Made by a program: the position numbers and the translations under genes. Below, in pieces: positions 1 through 8,524 of a stretch of DNA of 64,000 nucleotides (positions are counted from its first letter, which is position 1; the number at the start of each line of letters is the position of its first letter). The stretch is from Paenibacillus sp. JNUCC-31 (GTDB lineage: Bacteria; Bacillota; Bacilli; Paenibacillales; Paenibacillaceae), in assembly GCF_014844075.1 (NCBI RefSeq), contig NZ_CP062165.1, positions 2,046,001-2,110,000 on the forward strand, read 5' to 3'. The notes beneath the pieces are model-generated. The model did not search any database, was not told where the DNA came from, and saw only the letters and a list, made by a program, of their open reading frames with translations.

Positions 1-178
1 GGGTCCCAACAGCATAATCTATTTATCAAAAAGGGGGTCATGAGATAAGTTTACCCGCTGTCTGTTAGAGTTCAATTGCAGCTATATTTCAATTGTGTAA
101 CAAATGAATCACTGAGTTATGAAATGGATTCAAATGATTGAAGTTCGATTCAAATCTCTTCAGATGCTCTATTCTATG

Positions 179-811
179 TTACTCGTGCTTGTCGGATACC
201 AATGTTTGAAGACGCCTCTCCTGAAGGGAGCCACTAAACTGTTCACGGTCCAGACTATACACCTTAACATCCAACAGGGTATCCGACGTCTCACCATCCT
301 CATGATTCAAAACAAACGAGGGCAGGGTTCGTTCATGGCACATGCCGCATTTGATAAGTACTCGTTCGGAAGACACGTTTACCTCGTAACAGCGGGCTTC
401 CACTTTCCGAAGACTGAGCTCGCTAAAACCAAAACGAATCAATCGATGTACCGCTTCAGTCGCAACGCCTTTACCCCAACAGGATCTGTCCAGAATGTAG
501 CCGATCTGTGCAGTACCATTCTGATCGTTCCAATGCTGGAAAGAAGTAATACCCATAATCTGTTCACTTCCTTTCCAGCAAATGCCGTAATGCAATGAAT
601 CCAGTTTGGCACTGCTGCTGCGAATCTGATTCAATAGTCGCCGAGCCCGGATTAGTGTTGGCTGACTCCCCCTGTTAACATAACGAATGACCTGCGGATC
701 TGAAAATAGTTCCGATAACGTGCTGTAATCACTCTGACGTAATGGTCGAAGAACAAGGCGCTCTGTCCATAAAACAGGCAATCCTTGGCCCAGCATTTTT
801 CGGGTCAGCAT
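179..811 (-). CDS. GNAT family N-acetyltransferase (RimJ/RimL-like)
   Basis: A 210-residue single-domain protein. The N-terminal stretch TERLVLRPLRQSDYSTL is the usual opening of RimJ/RimL-type acetyltransferases. The middle part (IMGITSFQHW, then AQIGYILDRSCWGKGVATEAV at about residues 105-125) carries the acetyl-CoA binding pattern in the form G-K-G-V-A-T-E-A. The family transfers acetyl from acetyl-CoA to amines such as protein N-termini, antibiotics or polyamines; the substrate here cannot be told. The ATG at 811 follows an AAAAGGAG ribosome site. The neighbours are unrelated phosphoesterase genes, and 181 bases without obvious signals separate it from the next gene. Confidence 0.85.
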   Translation of the reverse strand: MLTRKMLGQGLPVLWTERLVLRPLRQSDYSTLSELFSDPQVIRYVNRGSQPTLIRARRLLNQIRSSSAKLDSLHYGICWKGSEQIMGITSFQHWNDQNGTAQIGYILDRSCWGKGVATEAVHRLIRFGFSELSLRKVEARCYEVNVSSERVLIKCGMCHERTLPSFVLNHEDGETSDTLLDVKVYSLDREQFSGSLQERRLQTLVSDKHE

Positions 812-992
812 GACAATCGCTCCTTTTGCTTAACGGGTTCTACTCCGGTAAGACAAGCATGCTCTAAGGGTGATCCGGCGTAAATAGAATACATGGATAG
901 ATACTGAAACATCGATTACACTTGGCAATACCTCGATCTGCTGCTTGAACAGTAGTATGCCAATTCATTACAGAGGTTTATTCCTGAATGGA

Positions 993-1727
993 CTATTCCG
1001 TCTGCAAGCCGCGATAGACGCCTGTACGAAGTTCACGGATATAGAAATCGAGTGAAGGCACTTGAGCCTGCTGTGCAGCCTGTACTTCCCGTTCAATATC
1101 ATAAGGTACTCTTACAAATTGAAGATTAAATGGAGTATTCCGGTCAGTGCTGTTTTCCCCTTCAAGAATACAATACGAAGCCTGGGTAAAATCAAGCGGG
1201 TTCCCCACACTACCTGCATTGAACAACATTTTTCCATTCATGAATTGCAAGTATGCATTATGCACATCCCCATAACCCACAACATCCGCCCTACCAAGCT
1301 CAGGTTCATCTGTCGGAGGTTCGAACATCGCTAACCGCTTTTCGATCTCATCCCACGGTTGTACGCGGTGATATACACTTTTTGGGGATGCATGCACCAG
1401 GCGGATGGTACGGCCGCTCAGCTCCAATTGGTGGCTAAAAGGCAGGCTCGCCAAATACGCCACTCGTTCCTTCCCCAGCTGTTTCGCTTGCCAAGTGAAA
1501 TTCTCGTTATCATGATTCGCAGCAACCAGTTCATCCCAGTTTCCCCGGATGACTTGCTCACATGTTTTCCTGACTGAATCAACAACCTGTACAGGGTCAG
1601 GCCCTTTACCAACGAGGTCGCCAAGACAAAAGATTCGCTGTAAGCCGCGACTCCGAATATCGTTCAATACCGCTTCCCAAGCAGTCATGTTGCCATGAAT
1701 ATCGGATACAATCGCAATTCGTTCCAT
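993..1727 (-). CDS. Calcineurin-like metallophosphoesterase
   Basis: 244 residues. The N-terminus IAIVSDIHGNMTAWEAVL has the DxH metal motif. It is followed by FCLGDLVGKGPDP (GDxxGxGP), RGNWDE (GN[HW]D type), LVHASP and FNAGSVGNPLD, in the order seen in YfcE/MJ0936-like phosphodiesterases and bacterial PPP-like phosphatases. It is probably a cytoplasmic dimetal phosphoesterase. The natural substrate is unknown. The ATG at 1727 has a GGAGG ribosome site. It lies 39 bases downstream of a second phosphoesterase gene on the same strand, so the two may be co-transcribed although they belong to different subfamilies. Confidence 0.88.
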   Translation of the reverse strand: MERIAIVSDIHGNMTAWEAVLNDIRSRGLQRIFCLGDLVGKGPDPVQVVDSVRKTCEQVIRGNWDELVAANHDNENFTWQAKQLGKERVAYLASLPFSHQLELSGRTIRLVHASPKSVYHRVQPWDEIEKRLAMFEPPTDEPELGRADVVGYGDVHNAYLQFMNGKMLFNAGSVGNPLDFTQASYCILEGENSTDRNTPFNLQFVRVPYDIEREVQAAQQAQVPSLDFYIRELRTGVYRGLQTE

Positions 1728-1766
1728 CTGGCCAACCTCCCTTTATGCTATTTATTCTTTATGTCG

Positions 1767-2708
1767 TTAACCCCTCAGTTCAAAAACAGTCAATTCCGGC
1801 CTGCACAGAAAGCGAATGGGCAGCTGGGTCATGCCAAACCCACGGTTCACATAGACTGGCATATGCCTTTCGCCTGCATAATATAACCCTTGAATATACT
1901 TCCGTGAACCTCTCGGTGTTGTCAATGCCCCGATCCAAGGAAAACGAACCTGGCCGCCATGACTGTGTCCGGACAACTGTAGCCCGAAACCAAAAGGTGC
2001 CGAAATGTCTGCATAATCAGGCTCATGCATCAGCAGCAGCTTCCACACCTTATTATCCAATCCTCGGATTGCTGCAGCCGGATCGGGTCTGCCTGTAAGT
2101 GCATCATCCAGACCTGCTATAGCGAGGCGTGAGTTCCCTTCTTCAATGAGAGCATGACTGTTACGAAGCAACGTGAACCCGGCTTCTTTGAACATTATTT
2201 CTACTTCATTCTGTTGCCTGCCCCGATAATCATGATTCCCCAATACGGCATATTTGCCATACTTCGCTTGCATGGAGGCCAGTACAGGGATACATTCCCT
2301 CATCGGTTCCGCTTCCCGCTCTACCATATCTCCGGTAAAACAAATCAGATCAGGTTGCTGTTCATGTATCGTTTCCGCCAGCTTCTCCATCTGTTTCAGC
2401 CCCGTATGGAACCCAAGATGAGCATCACTGAACTGGGCCACACGCAGCCCTTCAAATGCTTTGGGGAATCCTGGCAGTTTCAATTCAACCTGCTTGATCT
2501 CCAAGTGACGTGGTTCCCACAGCCAGGCGTATCCTCCCGTGAGCAAACTGGCACTTGCCGTCATTAAGATCATGCGCAGCAAAAAACTGCGCCGGGAGGG
2601 ATCATGATCCTTTTCCTCTCCTGGAAAAATGGGCTTCCCTGGGTCAGACTCATTGTCTGGGCGCCGGGGCGGCGAGATCTTGCTGCCCTCACGGGTTGGT
2701 TCTCCCAT
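1767..2708 (-). CDS. Tat-exported metallophosphoesterase (YkuE-like)
   Basis: 313 residues. After a charged N-terminal region of about 38 residues comes SRRSFLLRM and a hydrophobic stretch (about residues 39-66), a twin-arginine signal-anchor. B. subtilis YkuE is a known Tat substrate of this family. The catalytic domain follows: RVAQFSDAHLGFH (DxH), CFTGDMVE (GD), VLGNHDYRG (GNHD), LLMHEPD and LSGHSHGGQVRFP (GHSHGGQ), which gives all five metal-ligand blocks. It should act at the outer face of the membrane or wall. The substrate is unknown. The start has a strong AAGGAGG site. The annotation as Tat-dependent is inferred from the motif. Confidence 0.88.
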   Translation of the reverse strand: MGEPTREGSKISPPRRPDNESDPGKPIFPGEEKDHDPSRRSFLLRMILMTASASLLTGGYAWLWEPRHLEIKQVELKLPGFPKAFEGLRVAQFSDAHLGFHTGLKQMEKLAETIHEQQPDLICFTGDMVEREAEPMRECIPVLASMQAKYGKYAVLGNHDYRGRQQNEVEIMFKEAGFTLLRNSHALIEEGNSRLAIAGLDDALTGRPDPAAAIRGLDNKVWKLLLMHEPDYADISAPFGFGLQLSGHSHGGQVRFPWIGALTTPRGSRKYIQGLYYAGERHMPVYVNRGFGMTQLPIRFLCRPELTVFELRG

Positions 2709-2792
2709 GCGTCCCCCTCCTTCTTCCGCTCCACATCCATCCCCTTAGTATACCATATTCTGCATGACTAGCCCGGTTCCTCTGACCATGTA

Positions 2793-2845
2793 GAAAAAGA
2801 AGCCGGGATCTTAGGCTGCATACTGCCCGGGATCACGACTTCTTC
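2793..2845 (-). terminator. Probable terminator of sdhCAB
   Basis: Read on the minus strand, 42 bases after the sdhB stop, CCGGG pairs with CCCGG and GAAG with CTTC, and TTTTTCT follows. The stem is bulged, so this is a tentative call. Confidence 0.45.
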
Positions 2846-2886
2846 TATGTTTGCAGATTCGAAGCTATGCATGTTATATGACCAGA

Positions 2887-3651
2887 TTACACGCCCAACC
2901 AGCGTTTGAACATATGCTTGGTCGTTTGTTTGTTCATCTCGGCAATGGAGGTGGTGAGTGGAATTCCTTTTGGACAGGAGCGCACGCAGTTCTGCGAGTT
3001 ACCACAGCCCTCAATACCTCCGTCTTCCATCAGTGCTTCCAGACGATCATCAGCGTTCATCTCCCCTGTTGGGTGAGCATTGAACAGGCGTACCTGCGAA
3101 AGAGCAGCCGGACCGATAAAGTCTGTTTTCTCATTCACGTTCGGGCAAGCTTCGAGACATACGCCACATGTCATGCATTTGGACAGCTCGTAAGCCCACT
3201 GACGTTTCTTCTCCGGCATCCGAGGACCTGGACCAAGGTCATAGGTACCATCAATCGGAATCCAGGCTTTAACCCGTTTCAGGGCGTTAAACATCCGGGT
3301 ACGGTCGATAACCAAGTCACGTACTACCGGAAAAGTTTTCATCGGTTCAATGCGAACCGGCTGTTCGAGCTTGTCGATTAGGGCAGCACATGCCTGACGC
3401 GGCTTGCCGTTGATGACCATGGAGCAGGCTCCACAGACTTCTTCAAGACAGTTGGATTCCCAGCAGACCGGGGCAATGGACTTGCCCTCTGTATTGACCG
3501 GATTCCGTTGGATCTCCATCAGGGCGCTAATAACGTTCATGCCGGGACGGTACGGAAGCTCAAACTCTTCGTTGTACGAAGATGACTCCGGGCTGTCCTG
3601 ACGGGTGATGATAAACTTGACGGTTTTTTTTGCTGTAGCTGTGTCCGTCAT
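2887..3651 (-). CDS. sdhB: Succinate dehydrogenase iron-sulfur subunit
   Basis: 254 residues. The N-terminal ferredoxin domain has the [2Fe-2S] cysteines in CWESNCLEEVCGACSMVINGKPRQAC (about residues 62-88). The C-terminal domain has CMTCGVCLEACPN (about residues 157-170) and CGNSQNCVRSCPKGIPL (about 215-232) for the [4Fe-4S] and [3Fe-4S] clusters. It passes electrons from the FAD of SdhA to the quinone site at SdhC, on the inner face of the membrane. It is the last gene of sdhCAB. An unusually long gap of 430 bases, which contains a dispersed repeat, separates it from sdhA. It has its own GGAGGGG ribosome site. Confidence 0.97.
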   Translation of the reverse strand: MTDTATAKKTVKFIITRQDSPESSSYNEEFELPYRPGMNVISALMEIQRNPVNTEGKSIAPVCWESNCLEEVCGACSMVINGKPRQACAALIDKLEQPVRIEPMKTFPVVRDLVIDRTRMFNALKRVKAWIPIDGTYDLGPGPRMPEKKRQWAYELSKCMTCGVCLEACPNVNEKTDFIGPAALSQVRLFNAHPTGEMNADDRLEALMEDGGIEGCGNSQNCVRSCPKGIPLTTSIAEMNKQTTKHMFKRWLGV

Positions 3652-3739
3652 ATCGTTGTCCCCTCCTTTGGTGACGATGATTGATTGCTATCGTTACAAG
3701 AACATATCGTTTACACAGGGTCACTCCGCCGACAGAAGA

Positions 3740-3852
3740 TCCTTCCGATCGCTGTTATCCCCAGATTTCTTTGATCCACCTTATAAGGGGGGAAATCCGG
3801 GGATAAAGGCGAACACTTTGCTTCTTCAGTATTCTTCTGCCTTCTCCGTTAA
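3740..3852 (+). repeat. Dispersed hairpin repeat, copy A (in sdhA-sdhB gap)
   Basis: This copy has the head CTTCCGATCGCTGTTATCCC, a hairpin with arms TTATCCCCAGATTTC and GGAAATCCGGGGATAA, an inner stem around CCTTATAAGG, and the tail GGCGAACACTTTGCTTCTTC continuing to TCTCCGTTAACG. The same parts recur at 14146, 23798 and 55310. The copy sits inside the sdh operon, so it is probably transcribed with it. Confidence 0.85.
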
Positions 3853-3998
3853 CGTGTTCACGTTTAATCATGTAAATATAAAATTAATCATCTTGTAATT
3901 TTGTAATACTGATGCTACCTCCGCTGCGTCGTGCACATAAGCCGCTTTACTGAAAGTAGCAATAATTCATTCTGGTTGGGCAGTAACGTTGAGAAGCT

Positions 3999-4050
3999 CT
4001 GCGTACGCTTCGCTTCTTCAGTATTTTTCTGCCTTCTCCGTTAAGATGCT
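3999..4050 (+). repeat. Tail-only fragment of the dispersed hairpin repeat
   Basis: TGCGTACGCTTCGCTTCTTC followed by AGTATTTTTCTGCCTTCTCC and GTTA matches the tail of copy A, about 150 bases away, at most positions. It lacks the hairpin half. It looks like a decayed second copy in the same sdhA-sdhB gap. I see nothing else in the gap (3652-4081). Confidence 0.75.
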
Positions 4051-4081
4051 AACTTTTAACCTTATAAATTAATTCGTTTAC

Positions 4082-5824
4082 TTAGTCCTTCGAGTAGTCC
4101 CGGATCCGTGGTGGGATCAGGGAAACGTCTACAGGCTCGTACGAGATTTTTGGACCTTCCTTCGACCAGGAAGCGATCGTTGTTTTCAGGAATTCCTCGT
4201 CGTTCCGTTCAGTGAACTCCGGTTTGTAATGCGCTCCACGGCTTTCGTTACGAAGCAGAGCGCCCAGAGTCATCGCTTCTGCCAGTTCAAGCATGTTCCA
4301 CAGTTGACGAGTAAACGCCGCACCCGGGTTGTTCCAGCCGGAAGTGTCGTACATGTTGATTTTGCCGTAACGCTCTTTCAATTCCTTGATCTTGCCGATG
4401 GTGGCTTCCAGTTTATCGTTGTACCGTACCACTGTCATGTTCGCCGTCATCCACTCACCGAGTTCTTTGTGAATGACATAGGCATTTTCGTTACCCTGCA
4501 TATTCAGTATGCCTTCGTATTTATCCGTTTGACGCTTCGTGTAACCGTCGAATACGGAGGAACTAATATCTGCGGACGATTTTTTGAGTCCTTTGATATA
4601 TTCAACCGCTTTCGGCCCAGCGACCATACCACCGTAGATGGCGGATACGAGAGAGTTTGCACCCAATCGATTGGCGCCGTGATATTGGTACTCACACTCA
4701 CCGGCTGCGAACAGCCCCGGAATGTTGGTCATTTGATTGTAATCTACCCACATGCCGCCCATCGAATAATGGACTGCCGGGAAGATTTTCATTGGGATCT
4801 TACGTGGGTCATCACCCATGAACTTCTCGTAAATCTCAATGATCCCGCCGAGCTTCACGTCCAGCTCCTTCGGATCTTTGTGAGACAGGTCGAGATATAC
4901 CATGTTCTCGCCGTTGACGCCCAGGCCCATATCCACGCAGACGCTGAAAATTTCACGAGTCGCGATATCACGCGGAACAAGGTTTCCGTATGATGGATAT
5001 TTTTCTTCAAGGAAGTACCAAGGCTTACCGTCTTTGTAAGTCCAGATCCGTCCACCTTCACCACGAGCCGATTCTGACATCAGGCGCAGCTTGTCATCGC
5101 CCGGAATGGCAGTCGGGTGAATCTGAATGAACTCACCGTTTGCGTAATTGACACCTTGCTGGTACACCGCACTTGCGGCCGTACCTGTATTGATAACCGA
5201 GTTGGTTGTTTTACCGAAAATAATGCCGGGACCACCGCTCGCCAGAATAACGGCTTCTGCCGGGAACGTCTGAACCTTCATCGTTTTCAGGTCCTGAGCT
5301 ACGATCCCGCGGCAAACGCCTTCGTCATCCACAACAGCCTGCAGGAACTCCCAGTTCTCGTACTTCGTCACAAGACCCGCTGCTTCCCAGCGACGTACTT
5401 GCTCATCCAATGCGTAGAGCAATTGTTGCCCTGTCGTTGCTCCGGCAAACGCCGTACGGTGATGCTTCGTTCCACCGAAACGGCGGAAATCAAGTAATCC
5501 TTCCGGTGTCCGGTTGAACATTACGCCCATCCGGTCCATGAGGTGAATGATGCCTGGTGCTGCTTCACACATTGCTTTAACTGGGGGCTGATTCGCGAGG
5601 AAGTCGCCGCCATATACTGTATCGTCAAAGTGTACCCACGGGGAGTCACCCTCACCCTTGGTATTTACCGCACCGTTGATGCCGCCCTGGGCACATACGG
5701 AGTGGGATCTTTTAACGGGAACCAGTGAAAATAAATGAACATGGACTCCGGCTTCAGCCGATTTGATCGCCGCCATCAATCCCGCGAGACCTCCGCCCAC
5801 AATAATTACATTAGTTGATGCCAT
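4082..5824 (-). CDS. sdhA: Succinate dehydrogenase flavoprotein subunit
   Basis: 580 residues. IIVGGGLAGLMAAIKSAEAG is the FAD-binding Rossmann motif. HSVCAQGGINGA (about residues 41-52) carries the histidine that binds FAD covalently. HPTAIPG, ESARGEGG and PRDIATREI are substrate-binding and catalytic blocks, and HYSMGGMWVDYNQMT and GECEYQYHGANRLGANSL follow in the expected order. It oxidises succinate to fumarate in the citric acid cycle. The length is typical of Bacillus-type SdhA. The start has an AGGGAGTG ribosome site and lies 42 bases after sdhC. Confidence 0.97.
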   Translation of the reverse strand: MASTNVIIVGGGLAGLMAAIKSAEAGVHVHLFSLVPVKRSHSVCAQGGINGAVNTKGEGDSPWVHFDDTVYGGDFLANQPPVKAMCEAAPGIIHLMDRMGVMFNRTPEGLLDFRRFGGTKHHRTAFAGATTGQQLLYALDEQVRRWEAAGLVTKYENWEFLQAVVDDEGVCRGIVAQDLKTMKVQTFPAEAVILASGGPGIIFGKTTNSVINTGTAASAVYQQGVNYANGEFIQIHPTAIPGDDKLRLMSESARGEGGRIWTYKDGKPWYFLEEKYPSYGNLVPRDIATREIFSVCVDMGLGVNGENMVYLDLSHKDPKELDVKLGGIIEIYEKFMGDDPRKIPMKIFPAVHYSMGGMWVDYNQMTNIPGLFAAGECEYQYHGANRLGANSLVSAIYGGMVAGPKAVEYIKGLKKSSADISSSVFDGYTKRQTDKYEGILNMQGNENAYVIHKELGEWMTANMTVVRYNDKLEATIGKIKELKERYGKINMYDTSGWNNPGAAFTRQLWNMLELAEAMTLGALLRNESRGAHYKPEFTERNDEEFLKTTIASWSKEGPKISYEPVDVSLIPPRIRDYSKD

Positions 5825-5866
5825 TGCTGTTCACTCCCTTATAAGTCAGCATTTAAGTCTAAATGC

Positions 5867-6535
5867 TTAAATCAGAACGGTCTTAACTGCGTCAATCATT
5901 GAAGTTGCTACCTGGAAATCCATGCTCCGGAAAGCGAGCAGGGATGCAATAAACATGAGGGCAACGATAGCAAACAAACTCATGCAGATGTAAGATGATA
6001 CACGCTGCGCACGTGGGCCGACGGTAATTCCCCAGCTAACCAGGAACGACCACAATCCGTTGGCAAAGTGATAGGATGCCGCAACCACACTGATCAGATA
6101 TAAAATAAACGTTACCGGGTTCATCACGATGCCATGTATGACACCGCCAAGCTCTTCATGTGTGACATTCCCCAGCGCAACCTGGAAACGAGTCTCCCAA
6201 ATGTGCCAGATAACGAACACGAACGTAATGACACCGCTGACGCGTTGTAACGTATAACGCCAGTTGCGCTCATTGCCATAACGCCCCACGTTAGGCTTGG
6301 CCTGATAGGCAATGTACAAACCATATACACCGTGATAGAACAGCGGCAACCAGATGAGAAGTGTTTCAAGTACAATCACGAGCGGCAGGCCATTCAGAAA
6401 TGCAACTGCATCGTTAAAGCCTTCTTTGCCGCCTTCAACTGCCGAGAAGTTCGTCACCATGTGCTCAATGAAAAACAGACTGAGCGGAATGACGCCAAGC
6501 AAGGAGTGCAGCTTTCTGGAGTAAAACCCTTTCAT
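5867..6535 (-). CDS. sdhC: Succinate dehydrogenase cytochrome b558 subunit
   Basis: 222 residues from the preferred ATG at 6535, which has an AAAGGGG site 11 bases upstream. The reading frame extends 13 codons further upstream, but the protein from MKGFYSRKLHSLLGVIPLSL lines up with B. subtilis SdhC. There are five hydrophobic segments. Conserved histidines that can ligate the two haems occur in RKLHSLLG, FIEHMVTN, FYHGVYGLY, WHIWETR and YHFANGLW. It anchors SdhA and SdhB to the membrane and delivers electrons to menaquinone. It is the first gene of sdhCAB and is divergent from a LysR-type gene. Confidence 0.95.
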   Translation of the reverse strand: MKGFYSRKLHSLLGVIPLSLFFIEHMVTNFSAVEGGKEGFNDAVAFLNGLPLVIVLETLLIWLPLFYHGVYGLYIAYQAKPNVGRYGNERNWRYTLQRVSGVITFVFVIWHIWETRFQVALGNVTHEELGGVIHGIVMNPVTFILYLISVVAASYHFANGLWSFLVSWGITVGPRAQRVSSYICMSLFAIVALMFIASLLAFRSMDFQVATSMIDAVKTVLI

Positions 6536-6720
6536 AAAATGTCGATCCCCTTTCGCTAAATACAACGTTTTCATAAATTAAATTCACATATCACGACGCA
6601 AACCTTTCCCAAGGAAAGGTTCGACAAATTGTTCCATTTTCATCAGGTGTGAACAACTTGTGTCACGACTCATGTTACTCCTTTTTTTCTTATAAGGGAA
6701 TTGCAATATAATTATTAAAT

Positions 6721-6747
6721 GTTATAACCTATAGGTATAAGTTATAA
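6721..6747. promoter_or_regulatory. Candidate LysR operator between sdhC and lysR-type gene
   Basis: The 8-base palindrome CCTATAGG lies inside TTATAACCTATAGGTATAA, with GTTATAA repeated directly at both ends of the 27-base block. It contains T-N11-A. Its place in the divergent intergenic region fits an operator for the LysR-type protein encoded next door. The assignment is an inference. Confidence 0.35.
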
Positions 6748-6839
6748 ACATCGGACGTGCAGGCCATACAACATGGAGAAATATTTGACAAGGAGATGCC
6801 TCACGCAAAGACGCTTATTTAGAAAAGAGGTCAGTGCTC

Positions 6840-7763
6840 ATGTTCGAGGAATTAAATGCTTTTGCTGCGGTTGTGGAGCAGTCCAGTCTGAACCGGGCAT
6901 CCAAATTGCTGAATCTGTCACAGCCCGCGTTGTCCCGCAAAATCGCTAAATTGGAGGATGAACTCGGAGTGGCCCTCTTTCATCGCCGTGGTAAACGACT
7001 CGAATTAACCAGTGTGGGCCAAGTCGCCTACACTTTTGCGATAGAACAGAAGCAGCAGCAACAGAAATTTTTGACCATGCTGGCCCAGTACAAGGATGAA
7101 GAGCAAAGCTCCATTACGCTGGGAGCCAGTCTGACGACGCTTCAAACCACATTGCCGCCTCTGGTTAATGCATTTATGGAGAAACACCCGAATGCGGAGA
7201 TCAAGCTGGTGACGGGGAAGACCCATGAGATCGTCTCTTTTGTCCGAGACAAAAAAGCAGACGTTGGCATTGTCGCCTCTTCGATTAGTGAAGCCGGGCT
7301 GAACTGTGTTCCACTCTTTGATGATCATCTGGAGCTGGTTGTGCCACTAAGTCATCCCCTTTCCGGTCAGGAGGCGGGAATGGAGCATTTGCAGGATCTG
7401 CCGATGATTACATTCTCCAAGGGTACATGGTATCGCAAATTAACCGACGACCTATTCCAGCGCTGCGCCGTGATGCCCGATATTCGCATGGAGATTGATT
7501 CATTCGAAGCGATTGTCCGTCTTCTGCCTACCTGCAAAGCCGCAGCCCTGCTTCCCAAGTCGTATCTCCGGCCTCAATTGCTAGCGGACAATGATCTCGT
7601 CTCTGTGTATTTGCCACAACTTCAACAGACCCGACGCACCACCTGTATGATCTATGGGGAAAAGGAAGACCTCAGCGAAACGTCCAGACAGTGGGTCAGG
7701 GAGACGGCTGCGTTATTTACAGCAAAGACGCCACTGCCCTCACGGAGGCCCCCGACGCCTTAG
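6840..7763 (+). CDS. LysR-family transcriptional regulator
   Basis: 307 residues from the ATG at 6840. A GTG two codons upstream would sit too close to the GAGG site at 6827-6830. The N-terminal winged HTH (about residues 1-60) contains FAAVVEQSSLNRASKLLNLSQPALSRKIAKLEDELGVALF in the classical LysR form. The C-terminal part is the two-lobe periplasmic-protein-like effector domain (VKLVTGKTHE-type beta strands, LVVPLSHPLSG). The gene is divergent from sdhC, so sdh or a metabolite-linked gene is a plausible target, but the effector is unknown. The C-terminus ends in a proline-rich tail. Confidence 0.9.
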   Translation: MFEELNAFAAVVEQSSLNRASKLLNLSQPALSRKIAKLEDELGVALFHRRGKRLELTSVGQVAYTFAIEQKQQQQKFLTMLAQYKDEEQSSITLGASLTTLQTTLPPLVNAFMEKHPNAEIKLVTGKTHEIVSFVRDKKADVGIVASSISEAGLNCVPLFDDHLELVVPLSHPLSGQEAGMEHLQDLPMITFSKGTWYRKLTDDLFQRCAVMPDIRMEIDSFEAIVRLLPTCKAAALLPKSYLRPQLLADNDLVSVYLPQLQQTRRTTCMIYGEKEDLSETSRQWVRETAALFTAKTPLPSRRPPTP

Positions 7764-7781
7764 CCTTTATACTAAATTACG

Positions 7782-7810
7782 AATGCCGAGCTCCAGAGCT
7801 CGGCATTTGT
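7782..7810. terminator. Bidirectional terminator between lysR-type gene and ktrA
   Basis: AATGCCGAGCT and AGCTCGGCATT pair perfectly around a four-base loop, 18 bases after the LysR-type stop and 25 bases after the convergent ktrA stop. T-rich (or A-rich) runs are short. Confidence 0.8.
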
Positions 7811-7835
7811 ATTCCGTATCACAAGAATCAACAGA

Positions 7836-8507
7836 TCAGCCCTCCTGGCTGATCACCTCTTCCTCAAACCGATCAATGTCATCATTCATGCCAATAATCA
7901 CCATGATATCCCCCATCTGAAGCGAGTCCAGAGCGGTTGGGGCGATAATGACCCCGGTTTCCTTTTGCAAGGCTACAATGCTGCAACCAAAGCGTACTCG
8001 TGCATTCAGAGTGGACAGCGTTTTATTATGCAGACAGGCTGGAACCTTCATCTCTACAATACTGTAATCATCGGATAATTCGATATAATCCAGCAGATTT
8101 GGGGTGACCAGTTGATGGGCAACGCGGATTCCCATATCGCGTTCAGGATAGACGACACGATCGATCCCCAGCTTATCCAGTGCCCGCCCATGAAGAACCG
8201 AAATAGCCTTGGCCACAACCGTTTTTACACCGAGCTCCTTCAGTAAAATGGCAGTGAGAATACTGGTCTGGATATCTGCACCGATGGCAACGATACAACA
8301 GTCGAAATTACGGATGCCCAGTGAACGCAGCACTTCCTCGTCAGTGGAATCCGCGACGACGGCATGGGTGACCAATTCACTTATGTCTTCGACGACCTCT
8401 TCATTTTTATCGATACCCAGTACCTCATAGCCTAGCTCCATTAATTCCTGTGCCAGACTGGACCCAAAGCGCCCAAGCCCAATCACTGCAAACTGCTGTG
8501 TTTTCAT
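7836..8507 (-). CDS. ktrA: Potassium uptake regulatory subunit (KtrA/TrkA family)
   Basis: 223 residues with an RCK module. FAVIGLGRFGSSLAQELMELG is the nucleotide-binding loop, and the acidic end of beta-2 is VLGIDKNEE. VVADSTDEEVLRSLGI and VAIGADIQTSI complete the RCK-N domain. The C-terminal RCK-C domain runs from about residue 135 (IVEMKVPACLHNKTL to the end). The family forms an octameric ring that gates the KtrB channel in response to ATP/ADP and, in Bacillus, c-di-AMP. The gene starts 17 bases after the ktrB-like stop, so the two form an operon in the order ktrB-ktrA. Whether it is KtrA or KtrC cannot be decided. Confidence 0.9.
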   Translation of the reverse strand: MKTQQFAVIGLGRFGSSLAQELMELGYEVLGIDKNEEVVEDISELVTHAVVADSTDEEVLRSLGIRNFDCCIVAIGADIQTSILTAILLKELGVKTVVAKAISVLHGRALDKLGIDRVVYPERDMGIRVAHQLVTPNLLDYIELSDDYSIVEMKVPACLHNKTLSTLNARVRFGCSIVALQKETGVIIAPTALDSLQMGDIMVIIGMNDDIDRFEEEVISQEG

Positions 8508-8524
8508 TGTTCTTCACGAACCCC

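Noticed and set aside
1-178. Gene or signal at the left edge
   Set aside because: No open frame with a ribosome site and no convincing hairpin was seen.
119-598. 159-codon open frame on the plus strand
   Set aside because: It lies opposite the GNAT gene and its translation looks like a shadow (no ribosome site, no domain).
3740-3852. Dispersed repeat as a simple transcription terminator
   Set aside because: The same head and tail, well outside the stem, are kept in all copies, the stem is not followed by a consistent T run, and copies A and C lie inside operons.
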